Source: Glomus cerebriforme
Taxonomy: Eukaryota > Glomeromycota > Glomeromycetes > Glomerales > Glomeraceae
Direction of reading: 5' to 3'
Length of the DNA stretch: 14,036 nucleotides
NCBI GenBank assembly: GCA_003550305.1
Contig: QKYT01000009.1
Location: forward strand, 217,441 to 231,476
Part shown: in pieces, positions 1 to 7,866 of the stretch
Numbering within the stretch: the stretch's first letter is position 1
Layout of the letters: each line of letters begins with the position of its first letter
Translations under genes and position numbers: made by a program
The notes under the pieces: generated by a model
What the model was told of the DNA's origin: nothing
Databases searched by the model: none
What the model saw: only the letters and a program-made list of their open reading frames with translations

Positions 1-46
1 AAAAAAAATATTGATAAAATCGATCTAGATTGCTGATCTATATATA

Positions 47-223
47 TATACAGTATTCGGTAAATCAGTTCGATAAATCACAAAACTGATACCGATACTG
101 AAATTACCAAAACTGATCAGTATATTTACCAAAGGATTCAGTTCGGTAAATCGCAAAACCGATACCGATCTGATACCGAAACTGATCAGTTCAGTTCAGT
201 AATTACCATTACCGATCAGAGCT
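47..223. repeat. CGGTAAATC / GATACCGA degenerate repeat block
   Basis: Short words such as CGGTAAATC, CAAAACTGATACCGAT and ACTGATCAG recur in several permutations. The word AGTTCGGTAAATCGCAAAAC near 140 closely matches the stretch near 67 (GTTCGATAAATCACAAAAC). No reading frame is conserved across it. The block ends at the stop codon of the minus-strand fragment at 224-361, so it probably marks an insertion or expansion that cut that gene. Confidence 0.8.
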
Positions 224-361
224 CTACTCATACCCAGTTTCTTTTTTATATTTTTTGTATAAGCTGGACCAAATCCTATTTGTCAAAATACTTGGTAATC
301 CAGTTAATTTGGCATGCCAATCCAGATATTCAGGAGTTAATATTTTATCAGACTTGGTCAT
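224..361 (-). pseudogene. short fragment of a Glomeromycotina-type hypothetical protein
   Basis: An ATG at 361 opens a 45-codon frame ending in TAG at 224-226. It begins MTKSDKILTPEYLDWHAK and ends in KKYKKETGYE. The balanced composition, with Trp, His, Pro and Gly in the middle of very AT-rich DNA, is unlike a chance frame. I recall similar N-termini in Rhizophagus hypothetical proteins that continue much further, but cannot verify this here. The stop coincides with the edge of the CGGTAAATC repeat, so I read it as an N-terminal fragment truncated at its 3' end. A 12-bp perfect palindrome, TTGGCATGCCAA (309-320), lies inside the coding stretch. No function can be assigned. Confidence 0.55.
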
Positions 362-535
362 GTTTAAATTTTATATGATTGTGAGTCAGTTTAAATCTCT
401 TTTATTCTCATATTCATTCAAAAAAAAATATTAAAATTCCCTGATAGAAAGCTTACTAATATTTTTTATCATATTTCCAAGAAAATAGTTAGATCATCTT
501 TCAAAGTATCTATGGTATAAGAAAGGGTAATGAGA

Positions 536-2212
536 CTATGTAACTATCTCAATTTTATGCTGTTCACATTTAATAAAATAGGATCTGGCTTCATATCTAT
601 CTTCTATACTTTCCTCATTATCATGATCTAACTTGCATAATGGACATAAAGTCTTATTAGTAATTCTATAATAATCAACATTTTCACTACTAAATTCTTT
701 ATATAAATTAAAATATTGATCCAATGCTTTATTGTGAAAATAGGCATAGTCATAGATTGGCTGAGGTACAGTTGTCACTTGCATCTCTGATGCATCAGTT
801 TTATTGGTTTTTGAAGTCACGTGTCCATTCCAATTTGGAATGGAGTCATCATAATCTATATCATCCATATTGGTAGCTTTTGAAAAGAAATCATTTATAA
901 TGTCCTGAATCTGATTATCAGATAAATTCAAGATGACACTTGTGTTACAGGCTAATTATTTGGATTCTATTTATTCCTATTCCATCAAACAATATATAGA
1001 TTTTTTTAGCTCTGAAAGTTATTTTACGCAAGTTTATATCAGTAATATCAGGAAGAAGAGGTTTGATTTCACTGTACACCAATGTTCTTGCTGATTTATC
1101 ATCAATACCATTCTTAGACTTAACATCCCTAACTCGATCCTCATACGTCTTATAGTAACAATACCAGCATAAGATCTCCTTTTGTCTGGCCTTCATTGCT
1201 ATATTAAATAAATCAACTATGACTTGTGATGTAACTTTATTAGATCCTGTCAGAATTGCTTCTAAGGAGAATTCAGAATTCTATATATCAAATATTTTAT
1301 TTCCACTCTGTGAAGCAGATTTCTTGCCTTCTATATAAGCAGATAACTCATCTCTCAAGTTTTGTTTTACTTTTAGATTATAGGAAATTTTTCCACCTTC
1401 TCATCACATTTAAAGTTAGAAGAAGCATTACATAGTTTAGATGATAGACTGTTATTAGAATTTTCTGAAACCTGAGTATTCTTCTTATCTCGTGAAATCT
1501 CTGATTGAGAAAAAGAACAATCCTGTCCATTTTTTCATTCAAGAGAATGGCAGAATCTAAAGAAGTTATAAGTGTTTCTGAATCTGGTTCTCTCTGGAAA
1601 GTTACCTCTGGTGACGAATTATCTTGAAGTTTCTTCTTTCACTTCCTTTGCCTAATTTCATCATCAACCTTCTTCTTATACATCGCATTTAAGAATTCAT
1701 CAGTTTTCCTATCCTCTTTACAAATGGAGGACTGGTAGACACACTTACCTTTGATACCGTATTATTTGTTTTGCTATCAGGTTTACACTGCTTAAGTTGG
1801 GTTTGCTTCTGGCAAATATCGTATACATCAGTTATCTCTGGTAACACCTCTGACATCAGTGTTTGCTTAAGCAAACAATTATCTATTATCTTATCCTCCG
1901 TTGACTTAGTATCAACATTATTTTGCTAGTCTACTACAAATTTGGATATATCAATAGCTAGTACGGATATCTTTGGTAACCCTTCTGATATCATTTTATT
2001 ATCATTCTATAGCTGTCTATCTACTATCAAAAAAGCCTGTTCTAATGATGCAAGTCTGGTCTCAAGCTCTGTATTTTTTTGTTGACCCTAACATCACGCC
2101 TGGCATTCTCCTCAATAATTTGACTCAGCTTTACGATCTCAGTCTCGAGCTCATAATTCTTGGCCATAAGTCTGGCATTTTCTTGTCTAAGTAAGTCAAT
2201 CTCAGATTCCAT
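536..2212 (-). pseudogene. broken coiled-coil / zinc-motif protein of a lineage-expanded family
   Basis: Reading the minus strand from the ATG at 2212, one protein of about 550 residues can be followed through changing frames. It has an N-terminal coiled coil (starting MESEIDLLRQENARLMAK, then ELETRLASLEQ), a polar middle, a K-rich segment (KKKVDDEIRQRK), a conserved helical block (ILCWYCYYKTYEDRV, then KSARTLVYSEIKPLLPDITD, then FRAKKIY), and a C-terminal CPLC-x3-H motif (C-x2-C-x3-H, near 622-645) followed 28 residues later by IKC. The CPLC...H...KC pattern could be zinc-binding; its vague likeness to the zinc motif of viral or plasmid primases is inference only. Breaks: frameshift at the seven-T run 2074-2080; stops at 2007-2009, 1926-1928, 1639-1641 and 1281-1283; frameshifts near 1705, 1540, 1385 and 950. 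I recall the family as common in Rhizophagus. So many separate breaks argue for a true pseudogene rather than sequencing error. Confidence 0.8.
816..840 (-). repeat. dispersed PNWN motif, copy 1 (25 bp)
   Basis: These 25 bp are identical to 2253-2277. The core TTCCAATTTGGAA is a near-palindrome with six-base arms and a CACGTG lies beside it. Here it falls inside the C-terminal coding part of the broken gene at 536-2212, reading PNWNGHVT on the minus strand. Confidence 0.9.
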
Positions 2213-2252
2213 CTTTGATAACACTTTTATATAAGCATTCAAAATAAAAAAA

Positions 2253-2302
2253 GTCACGTGTCCATTCCAATTTGGAACACAGATCTCTTTTGCCAAGAAA
2301 AT
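2253..2302 (-). repeat. dispersed PNWN motif, copy 2 (50 bp)
   Basis: The longest copy. Its first 25 bp equal copy 1, and positions 2264-2302 match copy 3 (7667-7705) with one mismatch in 39. On the minus strand it reads IFLAKEICVPNWNGHVT and lies about 40 bp upstream of the ATG at 2212, in frame with it. This places it in the 5' leader of the broken coiled-coil gene, as either an upstream coding extension or an inserted repeat. Confidence 0.9.
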
Positions 2303-2364
2303 TTTTTTATTAATAGGATTTACAACCATCATACAAGTAGGCATCATCATTATAACAAACTTAT

Positions 2365-2549
2365 TTATTGTCTCTCTCTTTCGAGGTGACGATAAATTTT
2401 TTTGGCATGCTTGAAGCAATAGCCTGTATAAGATAATGTAGGTTTAAAGCATATTCTACATGGAGATTTTAGCATATTATTTGCACCTGATTTCCAGTAG
2501 AGTGAGTATCCCACCAAGCAAGTGCAAATACGGCTACAAGTGCTCGCAT
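2365..2549 (-). pseudogene. zinc-motif protein remnant (CxxC...CxxH)
   Basis: Two overlapping minus-strand frames give protein-like sequence. From the ATG at 2549 one reads MRALVAVFALAWWDTHSTG. A one-base shift then gives SPCRICFKPTLSYTG, continuing YCFKHAKKIYRHLERER to a TAA at 2365-2367. The C-x2-C and C-x2-H pairs (CRIC, CFKH) could bind zinc. It sits just upstream of, and in the same direction as, the coiled-coil pseudogene, so it may be that gene's lost 5' part or a separate relic. I cannot name the family. Confidence 0.45.
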
Positions 2550-2710
2550 CCTTTCTAATATGTAGGCAGGTAAGACGATCTATTTATTATATTCTTGCAC
2601 CTTCCTTATTATAGAATTTGAATTTCAAAATGAAAAATCTGAATTAAACTTGGGTGGAAAAAGTATATCATAAACGAAAAATATATACCACATTATATTA
2701 CTTCATTTCT
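2550..2710. other. intergenic spacer
   Basis: AT-rich spacer between a minus-strand remnant and the divergently placed plus-strand pseudogene. I see no RNA gene and no clear promoter beyond generic AT-rich DNA. Confidence 0.5.
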
Positions 2711-3303
2711 ATGGACACGCAAAAAACAGTTCTCAATATTTTAATAGGCTGATGGATTGACCCAAATGGAAAGATATTTCAGAAGTTGATTTGTGAAGGT
2801 TACAGATATGCTAATAGACTTTCAGATTATTTAGAAGATATTGGGATCACATATGTCTGTGAATTTGAATTAGATTCCCTAGCCGACTTCTACTATCCAA
2901 CCTTAATTTCACCTTTATCTGTCTTAACAATTAAAGCAGATATTCATGAAAAATTTATTATTAGTGTGGAGTCTGCTGTTATGGGAGGAATGAGTCTATT
3001 TATTCTGGAAAAAAACAAATGATCTTCACTCCAGAATCTAATTCAAATGAACTATTCCATTGATAACTTGACTACGTTAATAGAAATAACTTGGGAGCAA
3101 AAAGAAATGAAAACTTAGAAAAATAACATGCTTATGAAATTCCTCCATCATTCAAATTTAGCTTCTTTGAAGCATAGACTGGGTGCATTATATGATGCAT
3201 TTACCAAGACTATTATTTTAGGGTCAGAACATATATTGGCTCTAGCGTGAATTTAAGGCGTGATTATGAAATAAATAAATTATTTATAGCTCTGAAATGG
3301 TAG
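2711..3303 (+). pseudogene. broken gene for an unrecognised approximately 195-aa protein
   Basis: An ATG at 2711 (MDTQKTVLNILIG) opens a frame that stays protein-like for 180 codons but carries stops at 2750-2752 (TGA), 3020-3022 (TGA) and 3116-3118 (TAG). After the TGA at 3248-3250, a frameshift at about 3244 continues it as VNLRRDYEINKLFIALKW to a TAG at 3301-3303. Recognisable pieces in order are LICEGYRYANRLSDYLE, ITYVCEFELDSLADFYYP, ESAVMGGMSLFILEKNK, NLTTLIEITWEQKE and LKHRLGALYDAFTKTIILGS. The preserved hydrophobic and helical pattern on both sides of each stop shows these are recent breaks. I see no signal peptide, membrane segment or catalytic motif. Family unknown to me. Confidence 0.7.
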
Positions 3304-3441
3304 TTCTATGACTAAATATTTTTTTTGCTTATCATATATACCTGCAAAATTCAAAATTTTTTTTATTAATACATGCTAAAAATAAATACAAATGTTCAGG
3401 ACTTTACCCGTAATACATGAAGACTATGCTATTATACATAA
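3304..3441. other. convergent spacer with duplicated 3' flank (copy A)
   Basis: AT-rich spacer between two convergent broken genes. Its right part, 3385-3430 (TGTTCAGGACTTTACCCG, then TAATACATGAAGACTA), matches 7791-7833 (AAGTGCGGGACCTTGTCCGG, then ATTACATGATGTCTA) in the same position relative to the second SAM-like copy. It is therefore part of the duplicated unit. Confidence 0.6.
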
Positions 3442-4572
3442 TTATTTTTTCAAATGATATTCCTCTATCCTAGCTTTTTTCCTATCTGGTTCTTCACCCA
3501 CATACTTTAACCTATCTTTCAATAGCCCAACGATGACCTTCATAATCCATTTCATATTTTTACATAAGTCTTTTTCTTCTTCTGATCCTTCCTTCAAAGC
3601 TGATTCAGTAAATCAGATATTGATGGAATCCTTACTCATACTTGATATTCCATCTGATGTAAAAAGAATAAAATACCAATCTGAGGCTGTTGTAACAATG
3701 CCATAGATATAATCGAAGTCTTTTCCAAATGCTTTTTCTGACTTACACTTCCTATTCTTTTTATTAACTTGCAGGGCACTTTCACATTGGACCAGATTTT
3801 GGGTGAAGCCTATAGTTACTTGATGTAACTTCCCTTCCGTTATGCAAATAAGTTCTTCAAGGGTCTTGATTGCATAATCGACCTGGCCAGTACTTTCTTC
3901 TCCAATGACCTCAAGCTGAGAAACTAAGGTAAGCTCTTCTTTTTTGGTTATTCTTTTGATGACATAAAGCAAAGTGTGAAGGATGGTTGAAATATATTTA
4001 CAGCACATAGCTTTATTGCTGTCGGTAAGCAAAGTACCCATATTTTTCAACCTGCATTTTATTTCCTTTATACACTGAACCAATTCTTCATTATTGTCTT
4101 CGAGTTTATAAGTCACCTAGATGTCAGACCGGAGGAAGGAGAATAATGAGTTATTTATACCGATCATGAACGTGAATTATTGAGCGAACTTCTGCAGTAA
4201 TAAAAAACTCAGTGATGGAAATTGATGAATAGTGCCTATATCATTATCATCAATACCATATTTTGTCAACACCTCCTTCAAACTGCGATAGGTCGAGAAT
4301 GCACGCTTCAGCTTTTCTTTAAGGATCTGGACCTCTTTTACAAGTTTTATAGCCGGTTCCATTTTTAATTCAGCTTTCATAAACTTTCTTCTGTTATATT
4401 AAGGAAGGAAGGGCTATCAATTTTTTCTTTGCGAAATATTCCTAAGTCATCATCATCGAGCTTGAAGTTTTGCTCTTTCAAAAAATTGATAAGAATTTCT
4501 GTATCCCAGTTCTCAACCAAGTAAGAGTTGTGTTCAGTTGTTGAGGTAGATATAGCACTTTTATATGGTTAT
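3442..4572 (-). pseudogene. SAM-like / putative PD-(D/E)XK nuclease family protein, copy A
   Basis: The N-terminal part (4572 to about 4200) reads like a SAM domain: YLVENWDTEILINFLKEQ, KLDDDDLGIF, SPSFLNITEESF, then AIKLVKEVQILKEKLKRAF. The C-terminal part (4116 to 3442) reads YKLEDNNEELVQCIKEIK, GQVDYAIK, ELICITEGK, GFTQNLVQ, FDYIYGIVTTASDWYFI and ends KKARIEEYHLKK. The order D (in VDY), then E-x-K (EGK) 14-16 residues on, then a Gln in the next helix fits the PD-(D/E)XK nuclease core; that fold call is inference. I recall this architecture as one of the largest Rhizophagus families. Defects: no in-frame ATG after the upstream stop at about 4573-4575; a TGA at 3613-3615 where relatives as I recall them have Arg before FTE; and the exon junction between about 4210 and 4117 (acceptor CATCTAG|GTGACT) does not keep frame. 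Only the last 57 codons follow the TGA, so a shortened product is conceivable. Confidence 0.8.
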
Positions 4573-4642
4573 TAAGCTCAGACAAAAAATAGTATTACAT
4601 TTTGGAGTGAGATAAAAATTTATTTCTGTTTGGAAAAAAAAA

Positions 4643-4800
4643 TACTGGGCATTAATATATGATTTTACATCACACAGGCATTGCATCATTACATGAGACC
4701 CCGCTTCTTTTATTCATTTAATAAAATAATTTATAAAATAAAAATGGCTGGCTTATAATACATAAAAATTGTGAATAGATCGCTTTACATGATGTGAATA
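4643..4800. repeat. 5' flank shared by both SAM-like copies (copy A)
   Basis: Contains ACTGGGCATTAATAT, ACAGGCATTGCATCATT, TTATAAAATAAAAA and CATAAAAATTG in the same order as the block at 8796-8961. Both blocks lie immediately upstream of a minus-strand SAM-like gene. I find no convincing reading frame, so this is probably a retained promoter / 5' region of the duplicated unit. Confidence 0.75.
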
Positions 4801-4810
4801 AAAACAAATA

Positions 4811-5036
4811 CTAATTATCTTTGCTTAGAATCTCTGGTACCGTTTCAGTAGGAAGATAAATGATAATATTAATTCAATTTTCTGGAATAGATATATTGGG
4901 ACTGAATGGGAAAATGAATTCTATCTTGCGGTTCCATTTTTATTGACCTCTACTATGAATACATTGCAAAATCTATTAACCAATCCTAAAGCATGATCAA
5001 TTTGGGAATTGAGTATGCTGATCAGTGATCAATCTA
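4811..5036 (-). pseudogene. unrecognised coding remnant upstream of SAM-like copy A
   Basis: One minus-strand frame reads SLISILNSQIDHALGLVN, then RFCNVFIVEVNKNG, up to a stop near 4930. A shift by one continues KIEFIFPFSPNISIPEN, a stop, then INIIIYLPTETVPEILSKDN to a TAG at 4811-4813. The alternating hydrophobic pattern and the smooth join suggest one protein broken by a frameshift and a stop. It lies where copy B has a Crinkler-like N-terminal remnant, but I cannot show the two are homologous. Confidence 0.4.
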
Positions 5037-5201
5037 AACATCCATTTTTAAAATGTGATCCATATCAGAAAGTTTGGGTTACACAACCTCATTAGCCAAT
5101 AATTATCAACTAAAAACCCTGGCAGAAATTAATCATAAAATCAATAGGTTTTAATTTTTAGTTGAACCTCATCTATATTATTAAGCATTTCCTATATTAT
5201 C

Positions 5202-6395
5202 ATGTCTGAAAGTGTTAATTTAATGCCATTCGTTTGTAAATGGTTAGATACTCATTCAGATCCACAACACTTCAAAACTAAGGAGAAACTTAGAAATCAT
5301 ATCGTTCAACATGACATCAGTTTTTGCAAAGGATCATTTCGAGAAGACACAATTTATATATGTCCGTGGAAAGGTTGCAATAAATATCAAAGTAGTATTA
5401 TTAAATTAGAAGGTATAAAAATATGTCAAATATTTTTTGGTTTTACTAGCTCCATCAATTCAATAATAATTATTATTGTGTTTTGCAGACCATTTACATC
5501 AACACATTCAACAAGAATCATTCAAGGTAATCAATATTTTACTTGTTACTTTGTTTTGTAAGTACAAGAGTAACTAAAATAATTGCATTGATCTTCTTTG
5601 TTAGTGCCCAATTTGCAATCATTCACGATTTGATTCTCCTGATACACTAAGCCAACACTTGATTATGAACCATAATAATAGCATTGTGGACTCTGATACC
5701 GATTATGAAAATGAAGAATTGAATCTAGGTATGTTACCACAATTCTCTCCAATCTAGCATGGATTGCAGTTAGAATTTACATCAAAGATTTATATCTTTT
5801 AATTAATAACAAAATAATATCAGTTTATTAAAAACTACCCTTGTTAAATATACATGAATTATAATTTTACTTATCCTTTTTTCTTATTAAAGGAAAAGTC
5901 GAAGATAAAAACAATGTTCATGTGAAGAAAGAGGATAGCAAAGATGAAAAAGATAAAATTATACCAATAAGCAATACCACAAAATTATCTTATCGTGATG
6001 TTCTCATTAAAGAAAGAGTCAATGAAAATAAAAACACAGAGGATCTTAAGTCTTACGAACATGAAAAGGCCATGTGGAATTCATCTTGTCATGATATTCT
6101 CATTAAAGGAAAAGTTAATGAAAATAAAAACGCAGAGGATCTTAAGTCTTACAAAGATGAAATGACCATGTGGGATTTAATAAATAAAGGGATTGAAATC
6201 ATCTCATTATTACCGGAGAGTCCAGTTAATGAATATGATTTTGATAATGATGATTTACCCATTGCACCACGGGGAAAATTGACCGAGACTGAAGAGGAAA
6301 AACTTATGTGGAAAGCAATTTGTGAAAATTACAAAGATACAGAGGCTGGTAAATATTTTAATAAGGCCTTTGAAATGATGAAAAGCAAATCTTGA
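5202..6395 (+). CDS. C2H2 zinc-finger protein, four exons, 291 aa
   Basis: Exons 5202-5412, 5489-5526, 5605-5728 and 5893-6395 join to 876 nt with no internal stop; all three introns are GT-AG. The classical finger at residues 54-76 is C-x4-C-x12-H-x3-H (CPWKGC...HLHQH) and is completed only after splicing. A seven-residue linker leads to a second finger at 84-106, C-x2-C-x13-H-x4-H (CPIC...HLIMNH). An earlier degenerate finger (C12, H33, H37; Thr17 where the second Cys would be) precedes them. Exon 4 is highly charged and low in hydrophobics, with two 27-residue repeats (160-186 and 192-218). Expected role: nucleic-acid binding in the nucleus, inferred from the fingers only. It is the only gene here that reads intact and is flanked by decayed genes on the opposite strand. 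I chose the ATG at 5202 because it opens exon 1 before the first finger. AATAAA follows 65 bp after the stop. Confidence 0.85.
5413..5488 (+). other. intron 1 of the zinc-finger gene (phase 1)
   Basis: Begins GTATAA after GAAG and ends GTTTTGCAG. Splicing restores LEDHLHQH and so the His pair of the first classical finger, which is strong support. Without splicing the frame loses the finger and stops at 5561. Confidence 0.85.
5527..5604 (+). other. intron 2 of the zinc-finger gene (phase 0)
   Basis: Begins GTAATC and ends CTTCTTTGTTAG. Joining ESFK to CPIC gives the seven-residue inter-finger linker and the start of the second finger. Confidence 0.85.
5729..5892 (+). other. intron 3 of the zinc-finger gene (phase 1)
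   Basis: Begins GTATGT and ends CTTATTAAAG. It is the longest of the three (164 bp) and AT-rich. Its last bases and the start of exon 4 resemble the repeat unit found later in exon 4. Confidence 0.8.
5997..6173 (+). repeat. two-unit internal coding repeat (96-bp period)
   Basis: 5997-6077 and 6093-6173 encode matching 27-residue units, DVLIKERVNENKNTEDLKSY and DILIKGKVNENKNAEDLKSY, each ending in MW; 19 of 27 residues agree. The DNA is also close (for example AATGAAAATAAAAAC and GAGGATCTTAAGTCTTAC), so the duplication is fairly young. Confidence 0.9.
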
Positions 6396-6459
6396 GCATA
6401 TATATGTCATTTATTATATCAAAGGTTAAGAATATCAAAATGAACTACATTGAAATAGA

Positions 6460-6465
6460 AATAAA
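6460..6465 (+). promoter_or_regulatory. candidate polyadenylation signal
   Basis: AATAAA 65 bp after the stop codon of the zinc-finger gene, in a suitable place for 3'-end formation. In DNA this AT-rich the hexamer can also arise by chance. Confidence 0.45.
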
Positions 6466-6494
6466 ATATTAAGGATTAGTTCCTTCTATAAAAC

Positions 6495-7714
6495 TATCTT
6501 ACACATCCTTCAAATGTTTTCTGAAAACCTTGTGGTTGATCAGGAGCAATATCTAATAATTTAAGGGCATCCTGCTTCTGCTTCAAAAGTTCTGGTCTGG
6601 TTGTACCTCTATTTAGTTTTCTTTATGAACTTTCTTATTTCATATTGATTTATATAGGAGTAATACAATTACATCTTGAACATTTATCCTATAATTTCTA
6701 AGTGTATTAGTAAACTCTTGCATCTTTAAAATATTAGTCATATAAATGACCAAAATACTCAAATTTTCTATCATCCGATAGACCTCTATTGTAGTCTTCT
6801 ACTATGACATTATACTACTCTCCTATTATATGATAAATATCGATTATTGCTTCAAATTCTTTCTCACTGAAACATGGGTCTAGCAATAATTAAGTTTAAC
6901 ATAGCCAAGTATCTCTATTAATAAACAAAGATATACTCATACAGTACATACTTTTTTTATGCTTTTCAACTATTATTATAGCATCACCAGAGCTGATTGC
7001 TTTGGTTCACAAATCTTTAGGAATATTTGAACATTTTGTTGACTGACCTTTAATTTCATATTTGATCCACGTAATAGTATCATTTGGATCAATTTGAACA
7101 TTGTTCTTTTCTTCTATGCATTCACCGTTCTTTTCATAAAATCTCACCATTTAATAATAAAAAAAAAAAGAGTAAGTTGAAGTTGTTTGTTAGTATAGGA
7201 GAATTTATCAATAAAAATGAATCACAGTTTTTAATTTATAACAAGACCTTATATATGGTACGTTGATCTCAATTCCAATTTGATTTTTATTATCTGCAAC
7301 CAATGGCTGAAAATTAGTAAATCAGTACTTTGTATTCATATAATATGAAGCTCTTATGTTACTGTGCATAGCATATACTGCAGTATAAAATGCACGCACG
7401 TGATTCAAAAACTTGTGAACATTCACAAGAGGATCTCTTCTAAACAGACTCGTCAAATGCAAAATTAAAGAAAAGTGAATTTTAGCAAAATTTAGCTACG
7501 GAACTAAACTTACCAACTGGTTCTGAGTTCTGATCTTAAAAATAATGAGCTCTCTGAAACTGATGTTGATGTATCCAAGGTAAATTATACCATGATTTAA
7601 TTTTGATGTGATGTGAAAATTAGAAATAAAACCATGAATAACATCATTTTTCGATTTGGTGCTGTTATTCCAATTTGGAACACAGATCACTTTTGCCAAG
7701 AAAATTCTGGGCAC
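6495..7714 (-). pseudogene. degenerate multi-exon gene, family not recognised
   Basis: Minus-strand protein-like pieces in order: an opening frame from 7714 (MPRIFLAKVICVPNWN, on the PNWN repeat, through HGIIYLGYINISFRELIIF); a good intron at 7513-7440 (GTAAGT...CTGTTTAG); RDPLVNVHKFLNHVRAFYTA then MHSNIRASYYMNTKY and a TGA; FTNFQPLVADNKNQIGIEI; then, after a likely intron of about 7260-7150, VRFYEKNGECIEEKNNVQ, NDTITWIKYEIKGQS, a TGA and SSGDAIIIVEKHKKSMY. Further on come EKEFEAIIDIYHIIGE, VIVEDYNRGLSDDRKFEYFG, MQEFTNTLRNYRINVQDVIV and finally RGTTRPELLKQKQDALKLLD and PDQPQGFQKTFEGCVR ending in TAG at 6495-6497. Many stops and shifts separate them. It runs convergently against the zinc-finger gene. 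It could be more than one fused relic. Confidence 0.55.
7667..7706 (-). repeat. dispersed PNWN motif, copy 3 (40 bp)
   Basis: 7667-7705 matches 2264-2302 with one mismatch in 39. On the minus strand it reads IFLAKVICVPNWN, in frame with the open stretch that starts at 7714, so again it sits at the 5' end of a minus-strand gene. The left part shared with copy 1 (GTCACGTGTCC) is absent here. Confidence 0.9.
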
Positions 7715-7866
7715 GCATATCCACTATATAACTGATTGCCAAAAATATCTACATTTGATTAATATTTTATTAATATAAGATAAAAAAATAATTACAAGTG
7801 CGGGACCTTGTCCGGATTACATGATGTCTACATGATTAAATATTACAGAATATAGCTACCTACAAC
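7715..7866. other. spacer with duplicated 3' flank (copy B)
   Basis: AT-rich spacer. 7791-7833 is the counterpart of 3385-3430, with the shared order acaagtg / ggaccttg / ccggattacatgatgtcta, and marks the 3' edge of the second duplicated unit. Confidence 0.6.

Noticed and set aside
1973..2194. Plus-strand ORF over the coiled-coil gene
   Set aside because: Antisense shadow of a better supported minus-strand coding region; residues are only AT-driven.
536..3303. Stop-codon reassignment to explain in-frame TGA and TAG
   Set aside because: Frameshifts accompany the stops, all three stop types are used as real ends, and the zinc-finger gene needs none read through.
7084..7266. 60-codon plus-strand ORF
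   Set aside because: Lies over protein-like minus-strand pieces and a poly-A run; no support.
7667..7714. FLAK in MPRIFLAKVICVPNWN as a Crinkler LFLAK motif
   Set aside because: The same DNA repeat lies in unrelated contexts (including inside a C-terminal coding part, without FLAK), and the surrounding residues do not fit the CRN header. Likely coincidence.
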